This document shows, in pieces, positions 22,883 through 34,798 of a DNA stretch of 64,000 nt. Every line of letters starts with the position of its first letter. The stretch's first letter is position 1. The notes beneath the pieces are model-generated. The model was not told the DNA's origin, ran no database searches, and saw only the letters and a program-made list of their open reading frames with translations. Where the stretch lies: contig NC_050100.1 of NCBI RefSeq assembly GCF_902167145.1, positions 186,427,439 through 186,491,438 of the forward strand, read 5' to 3'. This DNA comes from Zea mays. Lineage: Eukaryota > Streptophyta > Magnoliopsida > Poales > Poaceae. Made by a program: the position numbers and the translations under genes.

Positions 22883-24481
22883 TTACGTGAGATTTAAAAA
22901 GTGTCCTTTATTACACAGAAAATAAAACTGAATGGAAAAGACTACTATTAAGGTAGGATATTTGTCAATAAATGTGCTTCGACTCTGGCACAATGCTATT
23001 GACTGTGCGAGCTTCGGACTGTTCTCTGAAGTCCCTTTGGTGTTGAGCATATTGGCCCCTTCTGGCTGCTGGCCTTGTTGCAGCGGTGGTGGAGGCGGAG
23101 GCTGTTGCCAGGAAGCTTGAGGTTGACTCGCCGAAGCTACAAAAACTGCAGGGTGGTTGCCTACATATTCTGGGATATAAGGCGAATGATACGAAGCAGT
23201 GTGCATGATCTGCTTCGGCTGACCCTGTTGTGCTGCAGCTTCGGCTATCTCCTTTTGCTTCTGGATGGTAACATGGCACATCCTGGTGGTATGGCCCTTG
23301 TTTTCACCACAGAACAAGCAAAATGTTCTCCTTGGTTGATCTCCAAATCTTCCGCCGAAGCCCCTGGCGCCTCTGCCTCTTGGAGCTGGCGGCCGGAAGG
23401 AGCTTTGCTGTTGCCCCGAAGCCTGTGAAGAGCCCTGTGGCCTTTGCTGCTGACTCCCCTTATCATCATTTTGAGTAGAGTTGTGAATTGACCTGACGTG
23501 CCTCGGATAAAATCTTCCTCCGAAGCCCCTGGTCATCTCAGAAAACCTGAAAGCCTCCTCCCTTCTTTGACGAAAATCATTGTCGGCACGAATATACTCG
23601 TCCATCTTCTGGAGCAGCTTCTCCAAAGTTTGAGGAGGCTTCCTAGCAAAGTACTGAGCTGAAGGTCCTGGCCGAAGTCCCTTGATCATGGCCTCAATGA
23701 CAATTTCGTTGGGCACTGTTGGTGCCTGTGCCCTCAAACGCAAGAACCTCCGGACATACGCCTGAAGGTATTCTTCGTGATCCTGGGTGCACTGGAATAG
23801 AGCTTGAGCAGTGACCGGCTTCGTCTGAAACCCTTGGAAGCTGGTTAACAACATGTCCTTCAGCTTTTGCCATGAAGTGATCGTTCCTGGTCGAAGGGAG
23901 GAATACCATGTTTGAGCAACACTCCTGACAGCCATAACAAAAGATTTTGCCATGACTGCAGTATTGCCACCATACGAAGATACTGTTGCTTCGTAGCTCA
24001 TTAAAAACTGCTTCGGGTCTGAATGGCCGTCGAATATGGGAAGCTGAGGCGGCTTGTAGGACGGAGGCCAAGGTGTAGCCTGCAGCTCAGCGGACAGAGG
24101 AGAAGCATCATCAAAAGCAAAATTTCCATGGTGGAAATTCTCATACCAGTCATCTTCGTTGAAGAAACCCTCCTGATGAAGGTCTTTATGTTGAGGCCTT
24201 CGGTTCTGCTCATCCTGAGTAAGATGACGAACTTCTTCAGAGGCTTCGTCTATCTGCCTTTGCGGTTCAGCTAGCCTGGCCATCTTTTCCTTCTTCCTCT
24301 GCACCTATTGATGAAGCATCTCCATGTCTCTGATTTCTTGGTCTAGCTCGTCCTCTGGCGGTGTCGGGCTGACAGCCTTCCTCTTCTGGCTTCGGGCCTC
24401 CCGAAGGGAGAGAGTCTCCTGATTGGGGTCCAGCGGTTGCAGAGCTGCAGCCCCGGTTGCTAAAGCTTTCTTCGGCGCCAT
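22883..24481 (-). pseudogene. gag: Zeon-like gag with one in-frame stop
   Basis: Gag of the element, starting MAPKKALATG at 24481. The retrotransposon gag domain is central (PPQLPIFDGHSDPKQFLMSY, then WYSSLRPGTITSWQKL). A Gln/Pro-rich linker and a zinc knuckle of spacing CX2CX5HX4C (CLFCGENKGHTTRMC, near 23300) follow. A TAG at 24305-24307 interrupts the N-terminal coil; downstream the frame is open for 473 codons. No protease or RT follows, as expected for the non-autonomous Zeon type. The last 30 or so residues, after TKGTSENSP, look like read-out into the non-coding middle. Confidence 0.88.
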
Positions 24482-24555
24482 AGCGAAGGTTTATGATTGC
24501 CGAAGGTGTTCAAAACTCAAAGAGTGGAAGTGAGTTCACCGGAGGTGGGCGCTAA
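24482..24555 (-). promoter_or_regulatory. Zeon 5' leader and primer-binding region
   Basis: Immediately internal to the 5' LTR the minus strand reads TTAGCGCCCACCTCCGGTG. This resembles the TGGCGCC-type primer-binding sites of Tat-lineage elements but does not start with the usual TGG. It supports the right-to-left orientation. Confidence 0.6.
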
Positions 24556-25217
24556 TGTTGGGGGCTTGTTCTCAAATGCTATAAGTTAAGAACAAGGCAA
24601 CACAAAAGATGTTAAACGTTAAAGTCCTTCGTCCTTCGGAGCATTATTTCCCTTGGGATAAAATGCTTTTCGGACGAAGGTTATGAAGGACATACCTTCA
24701 TCAACACAACATATAGTAATGAAGAAGGAATTATATGGAATATAACATACACAATTATGTATAATTATCAACTCATTTCTATATTATTATTATGGAAACA
24801 TATAAATGATATCAAATTACAAATGTACCTTCGGCTTGAAAGAAGGTAAAAATACAAGCGTGACGCAAAAGTAAATGCCAAGTCAGCGTGAACAGTACGG
24901 GGGCACTGTTCACCTATTTATAGGCACGAGACATGGCTCATATAAAATTACACCTATGCCCTTTACATTTGGTAGTAATTCTATAGTAATCCACCGAGGT
25001 CTGAATAGCCTTTTCATCTTTAAGTCGGTTTCCTTTTCTGCTATTACGCCGAAGCTTTCCTGCTCACAGCTTCGGTGCTGTGTCGACCTTCGTATTCTTT
25101 GGGCTTCTCCTACTGTGGTACCGATTCGAGTCCGAAGATACCTGTTCACACATTATACTCCAGAAACATCGTTAAATCATGTTTTTGAGGACCTTCGGAA
25201 GCCGAAGGCCCCCAACA
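24556..25217 (-). repeat. 5' LTR of the Zeon-like element
   Basis: 662 bp, nearly identical to 17844-18505. The minus-strand TATA box lies at about 24912-24922 (plus-strand reading CCTATTTATAGG). Confidence 0.95.
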
Positions 25218-25222
25218 GCCAG

Positions 25223-26280
25223 GAGATGCGCCAAGAGCGAGAGGATATACGTCAGGAGATGCGCCAAGAGCGAGAGGAGATACGACAGTAGAGAAGGGCG
25301 CAACAGCAACAACAGCAAGCACCACTGCCTCCACCTCCACCACCAGTTCCACCCCGGGACAAGCACCAGGAGTTTATGAGTCACAAACCACCAACCTTCT
25401 CTAACTCGCAGACCCACTACAAGCAGATGACTGGCTAAAGTCTGTAGAGAAGATGCTCAACATAGCTTAGTAATCGGACAGAGAGAAAGTGCTCTACGCA
25501 TCAGGTCGTCTTACTGGTCCGGCTGCGGATTGGTGGGATGCGTATTGTGCTGCTCATGCTGCCGCCAACACAATCACCTTGGCAGAATTCTCCACTCAAT
25601 TCAGGAATTACCATATTCCTGCTAGACTCATGAAGATTAAAAGAAAGGAGTTTCTATCCCTCAAGCAAGGATGTATGTCCGTGAGTGAATATAGGGACAA
25701 ATTTATTCAGCTATCTCGATATGCTCCTAGGGATGTTGAAGACGATGAGAAGAAGCAGGAGCTCTTTCTGGACGGTTTGATTGGACCCCTACAATATCAA
25801 CTGGTATCGCACACCTTCAATTCCCGTCCTTCCAAAGACTACTTGACAAAGCTATTACTGTGGAAAACAAGAGGTGTGAGTTTGGAGAGAAAAGAATGGC
25901 TGCTAACTAAGGACAGGCTGGAAGTAGTTCCCGTCCTCGCTATACCACCACTCCAAGTACACCAGCTCGTGGCAGTTCCAGGCAGCAAACTCAACAGGCA
26001 CCAACTGCTCCTCCGCAAGCAAGCACCCCAGCAAGACCTTTTGCTCCTAACACATCCACCAATAGGGCATGCTTCAAGTGCGGACAATCAGGACACTATG
26101 CCAACTACTGTCTCAACATGGCTGCCTACACTACACCAGCTCCAATGAAGCAAGGTCAGGCTTCGGCAGGAAAGAGTCAGCCCCTATCTGTCAACTGGGG
26201 ACAGGCCCATCATGCAGAAGTAGAAGTTGAACCTGGGAACTTGAAATTCAAGAAGAAGTGCTAGTTGAAGATGAAGTAGT
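25223..26280 (+). pseudogene. gag: Chromovirus gag, main piece, frameshifted
   Basis: Continues the gag interrupted by the Zeon-like element. It starts with a duplicated QEMRQERE unit and a Gln/Pro-rich stretch. The retrotransposon gag domain lies at 25489-25860 (LTGPAADWWDAY, FRNYHIPARLMKIKRKEFL). A frameshift near 25860 moves the zinc knuckle (CFKCGQSGHYANYC, about 26070-26112) to another frame, and stops at about 25290-25470 break the N-terminal side. The frame ends about 280 bp before the LTR, with no protease or RT. Confidence 0.85.
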
Positions 26281-26555
26281 CGGTGAAGAAGTCAACAAGC
26301 AACAAGAGTAGAGCATAAATAGAAATATATATATATATATATATTACTATTTGTAAGACCTAAATATTATTTTAGCTAGTAGTTAGCATGTTACTATTTT
26401 AGGAATAATAATAAGGTCTATTCGACCATATGTTTTGCTAATAAATTATGTATCATGCTGAGATTCTTGTTTGTGCATATGTTTTGAGACAATATGGGTA
26501 TACATCCTTTTCCTTACAAATCTCGAGGACGCGATTTCTGTTAAGGGGTAGGATT
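26281..26555 (+). other. Chromovirus 3' untranslated stretch and purine tract
   Basis: An AT-rich stretch with a (TA)n run at 26325-26344 and no ORF. It ends in CGAGGACGCGATTTCTGTTAAGGGGTAGGAT, whose last 15 bases are the likely plus-strand primer tract. Direct passage from gag to this tract shows that pol is missing. Confidence 0.65.
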
Positions 26556-29500
26556 TCTAAGGCCCAAAATTAGTAGAAAAAATAAATAATAATAATAAAA
26601 ATAATAAAATAAATAAACAAATATAGTTATTATAGTGCTTTGGGAATTAGGGAATGAGAAAAGAAATTTATAATAAAGTCAACTATTGTTGGAGTCAAAA
26701 AATGAGAAGGGAAATAAAATAGTAATGTTTAAAATAATATGATTGATATTCGCATTTGAGTTTCAATTGAGACATTTGGAAAACTTGAAATTTAAAACAT
26801 GAGTATAAATTTGAGTTTGAATAATTGAATTTGGAAATTAGAATAGAAAATGGGTGAGGAAATTTCAATGAAACCAATTATTCCTCCTCTGAATGAGTGA
26901 CAAGAAAAATAATATTAATATATAAAAATAGTAGATGTTATATTTTCATTGGGATGATATTTAATATTTGGAAATCTAAGAATATAAACCGGGGATTTAA
27001 AAGTTAGCTGAATCTTTAATTTAGGAACTTGAAAAGAAGTGGAAAAGAAAGAAAAAAAGAAAAGAAAAAGGAAGTCATACCTGCTCTGGGCCGAATCCTC
27101 CCTACTCGGCCCAGGAAATAACCCCTCTGCGCGGCCCACTCTCTCCACGTAGCCCACGCGCGCGCCGGCCCACTCCAGTGTTATCTTCCACTGCTGGCAC
27201 CTGGGACCGGGCTGTCAACCTTCCCTTAGCCGACAGGTGGGTCCCGGTGGACCGTTCCTCCATGATTGAGCCTACGTACAGCCCGTGGCCGACACTGTCA
27301 TGGTGGGTCCCATTGTCAGATGTATCTTCCCCCACTTGACATTGTCGACCCCGTCGCCGCTGCAACTGGCCAGCCGCGGAATCCGGGGCTTGATCCCAAC
27401 AACCCTCGCGAAACCATCGTCCTTGGGCTTATATAAGCGAGCCCCCCTTCTCGCACCTCTCAGCCCGCTTTGGAGCGCCATCCTCACCACGACAGTGTAC
27501 CGTGGAGAAGAAGAACCGTGTGGCCATCGTCGCTGGGGCATCATGGGTGGGCTAGGGCACATTGGCTGGTCACCCGGAATCCGTGTGGGGTCTACTGGGG
27601 CGCGTGGATCAAGCGGGTCACAGAGAATTTCTCGTCGGGGCTGCTTCTCCGCCGCGGCGCCGCCTGTGCCGTGGGCAGCATCTACGGTGGCCCGATTCCT
27701 CGGTATGAGACCCTCGCCGAGCTCGTTATGTTCCCAATCATGCGTAGCACCTACTCTATTTGGGGATCACATTCTAGGGCGCCTTGGCTTTGTTCGCAGG
27801 CGAGCTCAGTGGGGCGGTGCGGCACCTCCGTCTCTGGTTGTCGGCAGGGAAGAGGGTGATGGCCTTGTGACAGTCAATTTTAAGATGAGCGGTGGAAACT
27901 AGACACGGGTATTATCCATTTGATCCTTAGATTTGCGTCGTTGATCATATTGTGTGCGGTCGAGATTAGCTGGTGGTGTACTGCTTCGGGGATCGGATCG
28001 GGACCGTTGATCTAGTTGGTTGCGGCTCGGATTAGATCACGGGTTTATTAAATCTCGGGCGTCCATTCGTAATCGAGCGGTCCAGATCACATACCGATTC
28101 ATCTCAGGGTCGATCTAATCATGTCTGTCCGTGCTTGATCGTGTGGTCCACAGTCGAAGATACCCCTTCGGCCATGCCATTATGCAAAAGAGACCCCGCA
28201 TAACTCTATAAACAACCCGCGGTCCATCGCAGAGGAGTGATGAGTCTTAGAACTATTTACATATTAAACCATGTACTTATCTGTTTTAATGCGCCCAGTC
28301 CAGTGAGCAGTGAAATTAGATAACAAATATTGGAAATGATTTTAATGTGAAAATAAATACTAGAAACTTGTATAATTCATAGAAAATTCATATTAAGTCC
28401 AAATTAATCCAATCCAATTTCTATAATTTTGTAATACTATTGTTTACCATTCTGTACCACTGTTTTGACATGAATATCACAATAAAATTTATATCCTATT
28501 TAATCTTGTACAAGACATATAAAACCTTCAGAAATTCATAACTTAAAATCTATAACTCTAAAATTAACGATTCTTGTTCCTAGAATCTTATTTTAATGTG
28601 TATATTATTATTATGTATTTTGTTTACATGTTTGGTGTGATGTTAGTTTTTCCTATACTATGTTTGTCTGTATTGCTACGTTTAGCAGTGAGGACACGTG
28701 TCATCTGAAGAGCAAGTTGGTACCTAGAATCTCAAGTGTCAGGCAAGTTGTGCCCTTGATCACTTATTTTAACCCACTCATGTTCTTATTATCATAATGA
28801 TCTGCATATGTTAATTTTGATGGGACCCAATAGGTTACCCTAGTTTGTCTATCTTTATGTCTTGTTTACCACTGAACTTCTGGGTAGTACTTGCTAGTGC
28901 TTTATGTGGATTTGGGTATTGAGATAGACATTATTCATACTTTTGTTATCAGTCTGTTAATTATTGTTCATGATAAGATCATTATATTAATGGGGACATG
29001 GAGAAGCACTCGGGAAAACAGAGCTACCACAAGGGTGGTATGGGACGCCCTTGGCTGACTAATTAGGAAAGCTAGTGGAGGACTACCTTACCCGAAAGGG
29101 GCAAGGGCAGTAGGGGAGTGGTCAGTGTAGGGAGGTCCTTGGGTTGATTTTGCTGCGATGGTGGTCAGGCGAGGGATCCCTGCATTGGAGCTTCCTAGAA
29201 ACTGTAGCGGGTTTTCTGAAGCTAGTGGAACTTTGTAAAGGCCTCGTATTGTTACCCTGCCTCGCCTCCTTGGTAGAGGTGTATGGGATTGGCCGTCTCT
29301 TGGCAGATGGGTAACATGACTTGTGGGTAAAGATGTGCAACCTCTGCAGAGTGTAAAACTAGTATACTAGCCGTGCTCACGGTCATGAGCAGCTCGGACA
29401 CTCACAAGATTAATTTATGGAACTAAATTCAATTTGTCATATGCATTGCATTGAGGGTGTTGTTGTTACTTTTGTTCTACTACTTAATTGGGTTGGTATT

Positions 29501-29970
29501 TACTTATACTTAGTAATTGCTAATAAAATTTTGACCAACCTTAAAAGCAATGTTCAACTTCAACCATCCTCTTCGGTAAGCCTTACACTTCACGTGAGAT
29601 CCCACCTTTGGCGAGTTCACGCACATTAATCCCCACAAATTGTTGAGCTATGAACGTATGTGAGCTCACTCTTGTTGTCTCACACCCCCCACAGGTCAAG
29701 AACAGGTACCGCAGGATGAGGCGCATGGAGGATGCTACGATGTGTTCGTGAGAGGTCTAGGCTGTCGTCTCCCAGTCAGCTTTGGGTTGCTGGACTGTTG
29801 TCTCCTTATAATGTAATTATTTATTTATTTTGTACAGAAGTCCTATTATATAGTAAAGATGTGACATTCGATCCTGTGCCATGATTCATCATATGTGTGA
29901 GACTTGGTCCCAGCACACCTGGTGTTTATTTCGCGTTCGGGTTTTGGACCCCTAAAACTCGGGTGTGACA
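26556..29970 (+). repeat. Long LTR (about 3.4 kb) of the chromovirus element
   Basis: It begins TCTAAGGCCC (the canonical TG appears mutated) directly after the purine tract and ends CGGGTGTGACA, where a different element starts. A TATA box (CTTATATAAGCG, about 27428) fits plus orientation. The first 600 bp are AT-rich and the region 27080-27880 is GC-rich. ORFs inside (for example 27285-27902) have no recognisable domain. The 5' border is inferred from the purine tract; there is no second LTR copy in the window to prove it. Confidence 0.7.
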
Positions 29971-31556
29971 CAGGGGGAGCTTTTACTTAGTAAAAGGAAA
30001 AGTATTTGAAATAGGGGGAGAAATTGCAAATCTTAAAAATGCTCCTTGCAAATCATAATCCGATACATTTGACTATTTGCAAAAAATTTGAAAGGACTTT
30101 CCAAAAGAATTGCAAAAATAAACAAGTGGTGCAAATGTGGTCCAAAATATCAATATAAAAGAAAGGCAATCCATTAATTCTTAGTCATATGTTTAGAGTC
30201 TTTCAATTGGTTTAACTCTAAGTAACCTATGCAAATCTATTTCATTTGCAAACTAGTTACATTTCTACACTTTATATTTGCTTGGGTTAAGTGTTGGCAT
30301 CAATCACCAAAAAGGGGGAGATTGAGAGGGAAATAGGGTTAAACATTTCCTATAAATAGATTTTGGTGGTTGACGACCAGCACAAACCACGTGGACTAAC
30401 TAGTTTGTCTAGATGTTATTTATCTCAGGTGCATAAGGTTCAACACAAACCGAGAAAGAAATCCAGTTAGGGACACAATAAAAAACGGAGCAAAAAGACA
30501 AGAGTGTGCTGAATTTTGGCGTGTCCGGTGCACCAGGCCATACAACAGATGAACCAGGCACTCTTGGGAATTCCAGGGGTGCGCTGCACTATAATTCACC
30601 TGACTGTCCAGTGTGCCACCGGACTGTCCGGTGAGCCAACGGAGCAACGGCTCTCTGAAAAAGCAACAATGCGGAACAGTGCCACGACAGAAGTCGGAGC
30701 GCAGAAGTTAGAGGGCACCGGACTGTCCAAAGCAGCTAGAAGACAAACGTCCCCAACAGTCAACTACTCCGAACCCTAATGGTTGCGCTGACGTGGCGCG
30801 TACCAGACAGTGCACAGTGACAGTCCGGTGGCGCACCGAACTGTTCGGCACGCCCATCACCAGCAGAAATCAGCCAACGACTAAAAGTGGTTGGGAGACT
30901 ATAAATACCCCCAACGGCCTCATTCACCCCCATCCAAGCCTTCTGAAATCTTCATTCATTGCAAGAGCAAAAGCCCAACACTCCAAGACACAATCAAAGC
31001 AATCAATCCACTCAAAGTCCCCAAAATCAACTCTAGTGCATTAAGGCTTGTGAGAGGATCAATTGTGTTCTTTTGTTGCTCTTGTCGCTTGGATTGGCTT
31101 TTCCTTTTCCCCCTCTTATTCTCAAGAGACTTGTAATCGAAGCAAGAGGCACCTAAGTGTGTGGTGGTCCTTGTGGGGTCCAAGTGACCCGTGAGATTAA
31201 GGAAAAGGCTCGCTCGGTCTAAGTGACCATTTGAGAGAGGGAAAGGGTTCAAATAGACCCGGTCTTTGTGACCTCCTCAACGGGGACTAGGTTCTTTAGA
31301 ACCAAACCTCGGTAAAACAAATCATCGTGTTCACTCGCTGTGATTTTCGTTTGATTTGTTTTCCCTCTCTAACGTCTGCTTGCTAGTATTGATTTGAGTT
31401 GGCTCCCATATGTCATCCACATTCTTTGAGAAACTCTTAGCAAGAGAAACATTCTTTTGACTTGAATTTAATTCTAATGCTAACCCCGACCTTAGTGTGT
31501 GTTTAAAGTTGATAAATTTTAGGTTTCGCCTATTCACCCCCTCTAGGCGACTTTCA
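29971..31556 (+). mobile_element. Sirevirus-type copia element, 3' end only
   Basis: About 350 bp of the purine-tract spacer (tracts at 29971, 30015 and 30310) is followed by a complete 3' LTR. The left border is sharp against the chromovirus LTR end, so the chromovirus inserted here and the rest of the copia element is off-window to the left. The bases after the LTR (ctttt, 31557-31561) are the candidate target-site duplication. Confidence 0.85.
30323..31556 (+). repeat. 3' LTR of the truncated copia element
   Basis: The 1234 bp LTR runs from TGAGAGGGAAATAGG to CTAGGCGACTTTCA. CCGGACTGTCCGGTG-type palindromes lie near 30600-30640 and a TATA box (CTATAAATACC) at about 30899. R/U5 aligns with the LTR at 6449-7729, but U3 is diverged. 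The ORFs at 30516-31252 lie in the LTR and are not genes. Confidence 0.88.
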
Positions 31557-32017
31557 CTTTTAGATCATCTATTTGCCTCTAGAGGAGGGGATTCCACCGC
31601 ATCAAGGACAAAACTGGATCGGGAACAGGGGCACCACAGGACTTCAACTGGGCCGACATAGAGTTGAGGACATTCTGCAAGCACAAAAGTTAGCAAGGGA
31701 ACCTGTTCGTCAACATAAGTAACGCAAGGTAAAAATCAGCTCACCTGAAGGATAGAAAGGAATAAGGAAAATCCCATAGGTGGAGGCACCGGTACACTAT
31801 CTGATGATGGAGTATCAGTGGAAGCAATATTGAGAGCATCACTCAAGGAGACCTCAGTTTCGACAGCAAGCAGCGGATTCCCAGTATCCGGGTCGCTGAC
31901 TTCTAAAGTGACCGGACCGACAAGAGGAGGGGAAGAATTGTCACCATGGGTTCCTCATATTGAACCGGTGGTGATCCGGCATGAACGTCCATAGAAGCAC
32001 CCGAGGAGGAACCAAGC

Positions 32018-33872
32018 TCAGCACCCTTGGGCTAGTTTATCCTTGGCGGCACCTTCGGAAGCTGAAGCACCCTCGATCATGCACACAAGAGCTGAATAAC
32101 CCTGTCCTGCAACGTCAAGAGCTAGTGTGTTCCCGCGAGCTAGGCCACCCTCCAAGGTCGAAGAAGCGTGAGAAACTGCCCGGGTTATTCCTTGCCTGAC
32201 TGGATTACTAGCTAAGGGGATGTCATCCAGAACCTCTGTACAGACGACAACACTTTCAGTTTCAGGTGGCTCCAATAAAAGGTCTTCAGGGATAATCTCC
32301 TCTAGTGCATGGTCGATGGCAGACATCGTCAACCCCTAGAGACTAACCATCCTAATAAAACCTAAATTGGGACGTCGTCGCTGCTGTGGCTGTGACTGTT
32401 CTTGTGAATCAAAGGGACAACTTCCTCTCCCCCTCTTCATCCACATCAAGCACATGACCACCAACTCTAGCACCATCACAATTTTCAATGTCATCCTTGA
32501 GGTTGGCGCTTGCCAAGCCACCGCTGAGGACTGAGCCAGTAGGTTCAGCACCCAGTTCTAAGCCTGATGACCGCCGAAGTATTTTCTTTCTTTTCTTCCC
32601 CTCGACAGGCGCGACTGGAAGGCTCATTCGACACAATCATTTGCAGTGAACACTTCTAGGACTCTGAACTCCTTCATCCTTGCCAAGGCCATGTCTAGTT
32701 GCAGCACTCACCGACTCAGTACGGGCAGAATCAGACGACTCACCCGCCAGCATACTGAGAACAACGTTCACCTCAGCATCATCAGTGGTCGTCTGCATCT
32801 GGAAATGGGTCTGTCTTTCCTCTTCAGGCAGAGTTTGGTATGGAGCAATGAAGGCCTCAATATCCTCTGGGGAGGGTCGCACTCTATGGCCCGGATTGCC
32901 ATATTGAATAGGAGGGTTGGAAACAAACTCAGAAAAGGGGCTATGTGGAGGAAGATTTCAAGCAGAATACGATAAGGGAGCACCATCATTCGAAATCTTG
33001 CCTCTCAGCATCAAATCAACTCAATTCAACACATTTTCTTCAGAAATCCGTCTGTTGGTAATTTGGGTGGGATCATTGACCCTAGTATACAGGTAGGCAG
33101 GGTAGACTCTATCCTTCAGAGGTTGAATATTCTTGAAGACAAAATCAACAACAACAACAACTTCAATAGTCAAGCCTCTGTCGTTCAATGCACATATCTC
33201 TGCAAGCAGCACTTTGGACTCAACAAGCTCTGAATTTGTAGGGACTTCCATCTAGCTGAGCATTCAGACGTTAGGCTGCCTGCCTGATCGGGCAGGAAGG
33301 GACTTGTTATGGTTCTCCATTGTAAACCACTCGAGGCGCCATCCCTTAATATTGTCTTTCAAGGGGATGTCAAGATACTCAACTTTTCTGCCTCGACGAA
33401 TCTCCAGGCTAGCACCTCCAACAAGTTGATGCTGTCCTCCAGCCATCCCGGGGCGACAGTGGTAAAGGTACTTCCAAAGCCCAAAGTGAGGAAGAATCCT
33501 AAGGAAGACCTCACAAAGATGAACATACATAGCAATCTAAAGTACATAATTGGGATTTAAATGGGTGAGATTCAAAGAATAAAAATCGAGAAGGCCGCGG
33601 AAGAAAGGAGAAACTGACAGGGCCAGTCCCCGGATGAGAAATGACACGAAGATAACAGCCTCATGAGTATCCTCTATCGAGATGGTAACTCCGCATCAGA
33701 TTCGCCAGGAGCACAATTCTTTTGGCGAAAGAACACCAATTTCAACAAGGTGCAGAAGGTCAGACTCGGAAATAACAGACATGTGGTTACCAGCGAAGGG
33801 GAGTTGACTGTTGAGGTCGATTGGCGGGATGACTGGAATAGTAGCACTCTGTTTTCTCTTCTTGGGCGCCAT
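32018..33872 (-). pseudogene. Antisense gene of the second Tat element, heavily broken
   Basis: The start codon at 33872 begins MAPKKRK. Recognisable blocks run leftward: CRPGMAGGQHQLVGGASLE at about 33430, WRLEWFTMENHNKSLPARS, FVFKNIQPLKDR at about 33130, MRPSPEDIEAF at 32882 and NVVLSMLAGESSDSA at about 32760. Stops and shifts separate all of them. It is homologous to the gene at 10937-14329 and even more decayed, in contrast to the neighbouring small acidic ORF. Confidence 0.75.
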
Positions 33873-34213
33873 CGAGATCTCTCAAGCGATGCAGGCGGAT
33901 ACAGGAACTTAGGAAGCTAGAAAGTGACAGAGGAAAAAGGAAGAACTAGGGTTCAGAACGCAAGTGGGATGTCAGCAGAAATATGGGTTGGCGTGTTAAG
34001 TCGGGCGCAAAGTGGCAGACTGATGACTCGGGAAAAGTTGAGATCGCAGAAAAGCAAGCATCACTCGGGCATTACCTCTAAAATGCTAATGAACCATCAA
34101 ATGCTAGAACAGAGCGAGCAACAACAGAACAACAGAAAACTATTTCTTCATTCATAGGGGGAGATCATTACAAACTTGAGACCGACTCATTATGAATCGG
34201 CCTCTCCACCCCT

Positions 34214-34257
34214 CGATCATTACATTACATTACATTACATTACATTACATTACTACT
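34214..34257 (+). repeat. (ATTAC)n microsatellite
   Basis: A run of CATTA/ATTAC pentamers. The first Tat element has a comparable but degenerate CTACA-rich stretch at 15115-15225, at the same place just outside the small acidic ORF. Confidence 0.85.
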
Positions 34258-34333
34258 TACACTAAACTACACTACTAATTGAACTACCTCATTCTACTAT
34301 TAACTACTACACTGCTGCTACCTATACTAATAT

Positions 34334-34798
34334 TTATGCCACCAGCATTATGTCGTTGGCCTTGCCGTCGCCCTTACCGTCACCGTTGCCCTTACCGTCA
34401 TCGTTGCCGCCTTTGTCGTTGCCTTTGTCGTTGCCTTTGCCATCGTCACCTTTGCCGTCGCTGTCGCTGCTGTCATTGTTGTCGTCATCGCCCTCGCCGC
34501 CGCTCCACTCCTCAGAGTCATAGGAGCCCATCACCTCCTCCAAGTCGAACGACCCACTGAGCCCGGCGCACTCGATGGATCGCCGGTACACCCGCGCCTC
34601 AACAGACAGCTCCATGGAGTCGTCCGAGTCCTCGGACGATGCCACGGGGGCCGCTGGAGCGGGCGGCCTGTCATACTCGGAGGAAACCTCCTCCAAGTAC
34701 TCCGAGTCCCTGAAGTCCTCCGAGGGCGAACTTGGAGGACGCTTGCGTTTCCCGTCAACGCGGTGGGTCCATCCCTTGCCTCTCTTGCCTCTTCCCAT
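34334..34798 (-). CDS. Small acidic antisense ORF of the second Tat element
   Basis: A predicted 154 aa protein starting MGRGKRGKGW at 34798. It is homologous to the ORF at 15230-15658: shared KRKR-PS-PSEDF-DSE block, SS-DSDDS, an EC-GL core, and an acidic tail rich in Gly, Asp, Asn and Lys. The tails differ by many repeat-unit indels, yet both frames stay open. No known domain is visible. It has its own TATA-like element (CTATTTAAAGA, about 34884) about 85 bp upstream, in the same relative place as in the first element. Confidence 0.6.
   Translation of the reverse strand: MGRGKRGKGWTHRVDGKRKRPPSSPSEDFRDSEYLEEVSSEYDRPPAPAAPVASSEDSDDSMELSVEARVYRRSIECAGLSGSFDLEEVMGSYDSEEWSGGEGDDDNNDSSDSDGKGDDGKGNDKGNDKGGNDDGKGNGDGKGDGKANDIMLVA

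Larger units (their letters stand above)
17844..25217 (-). mobile_element. Complete Zeon-like non-autonomous Tat-lineage gypsy element
   Basis: A 7374 bp element with two 662 bp LTRs (17844-18505 and 24556-25217) flanked by perfect 5 bp duplications GCCAG (17839-17843 and 25218-25222). Read on the minus strand, the LTR begins TGTTGGGGGCCTTCGGCTTC, the ending I recall for the maize Cinful/Zeon group. A TATA box (CTATAAATAGG) is in minus orientation and gag is on the minus strand, so the element runs right to left. There is no protease, RT or integrase. An antisense gene fills the 3' half. The LTRs differ at only two positions (18209 and 18312), so insertion was recent. Mobilisation would need enzymes from a partner such as Cinful. 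Confidence 0.93.
17492..29970 (+). mobile_element. Chromovirus-type gypsy element with about 3.4 kb 3' LTR, gag only
   Basis: Plus-strand element interrupted by the Zeon-like insertion at 17844-25217. Gag starts MVNTRKGGG at 17634 and resumes at 25223. Only about 300 bp after the gag zinc knuckle come a purine-rich GTTAAGGGGTAGGAT and the LTR (26556-29970). Protease, RT and integrase are absent, so this copy is a gag-only, non-autonomous or internally deleted form. Its 5' end lies beyond the Grande-like element, off-window. The right end joins a Sirevirus spacer at 29971, so it is nested in a copia element. Confidence 0.8.

Noticed and set aside
27285..27902. 205-codon plus-strand ORF
   Set aside because: It lies in the GC-rich part of the chromovirus LTR, overlaps ORFs in other frames and has no recognisable domain.
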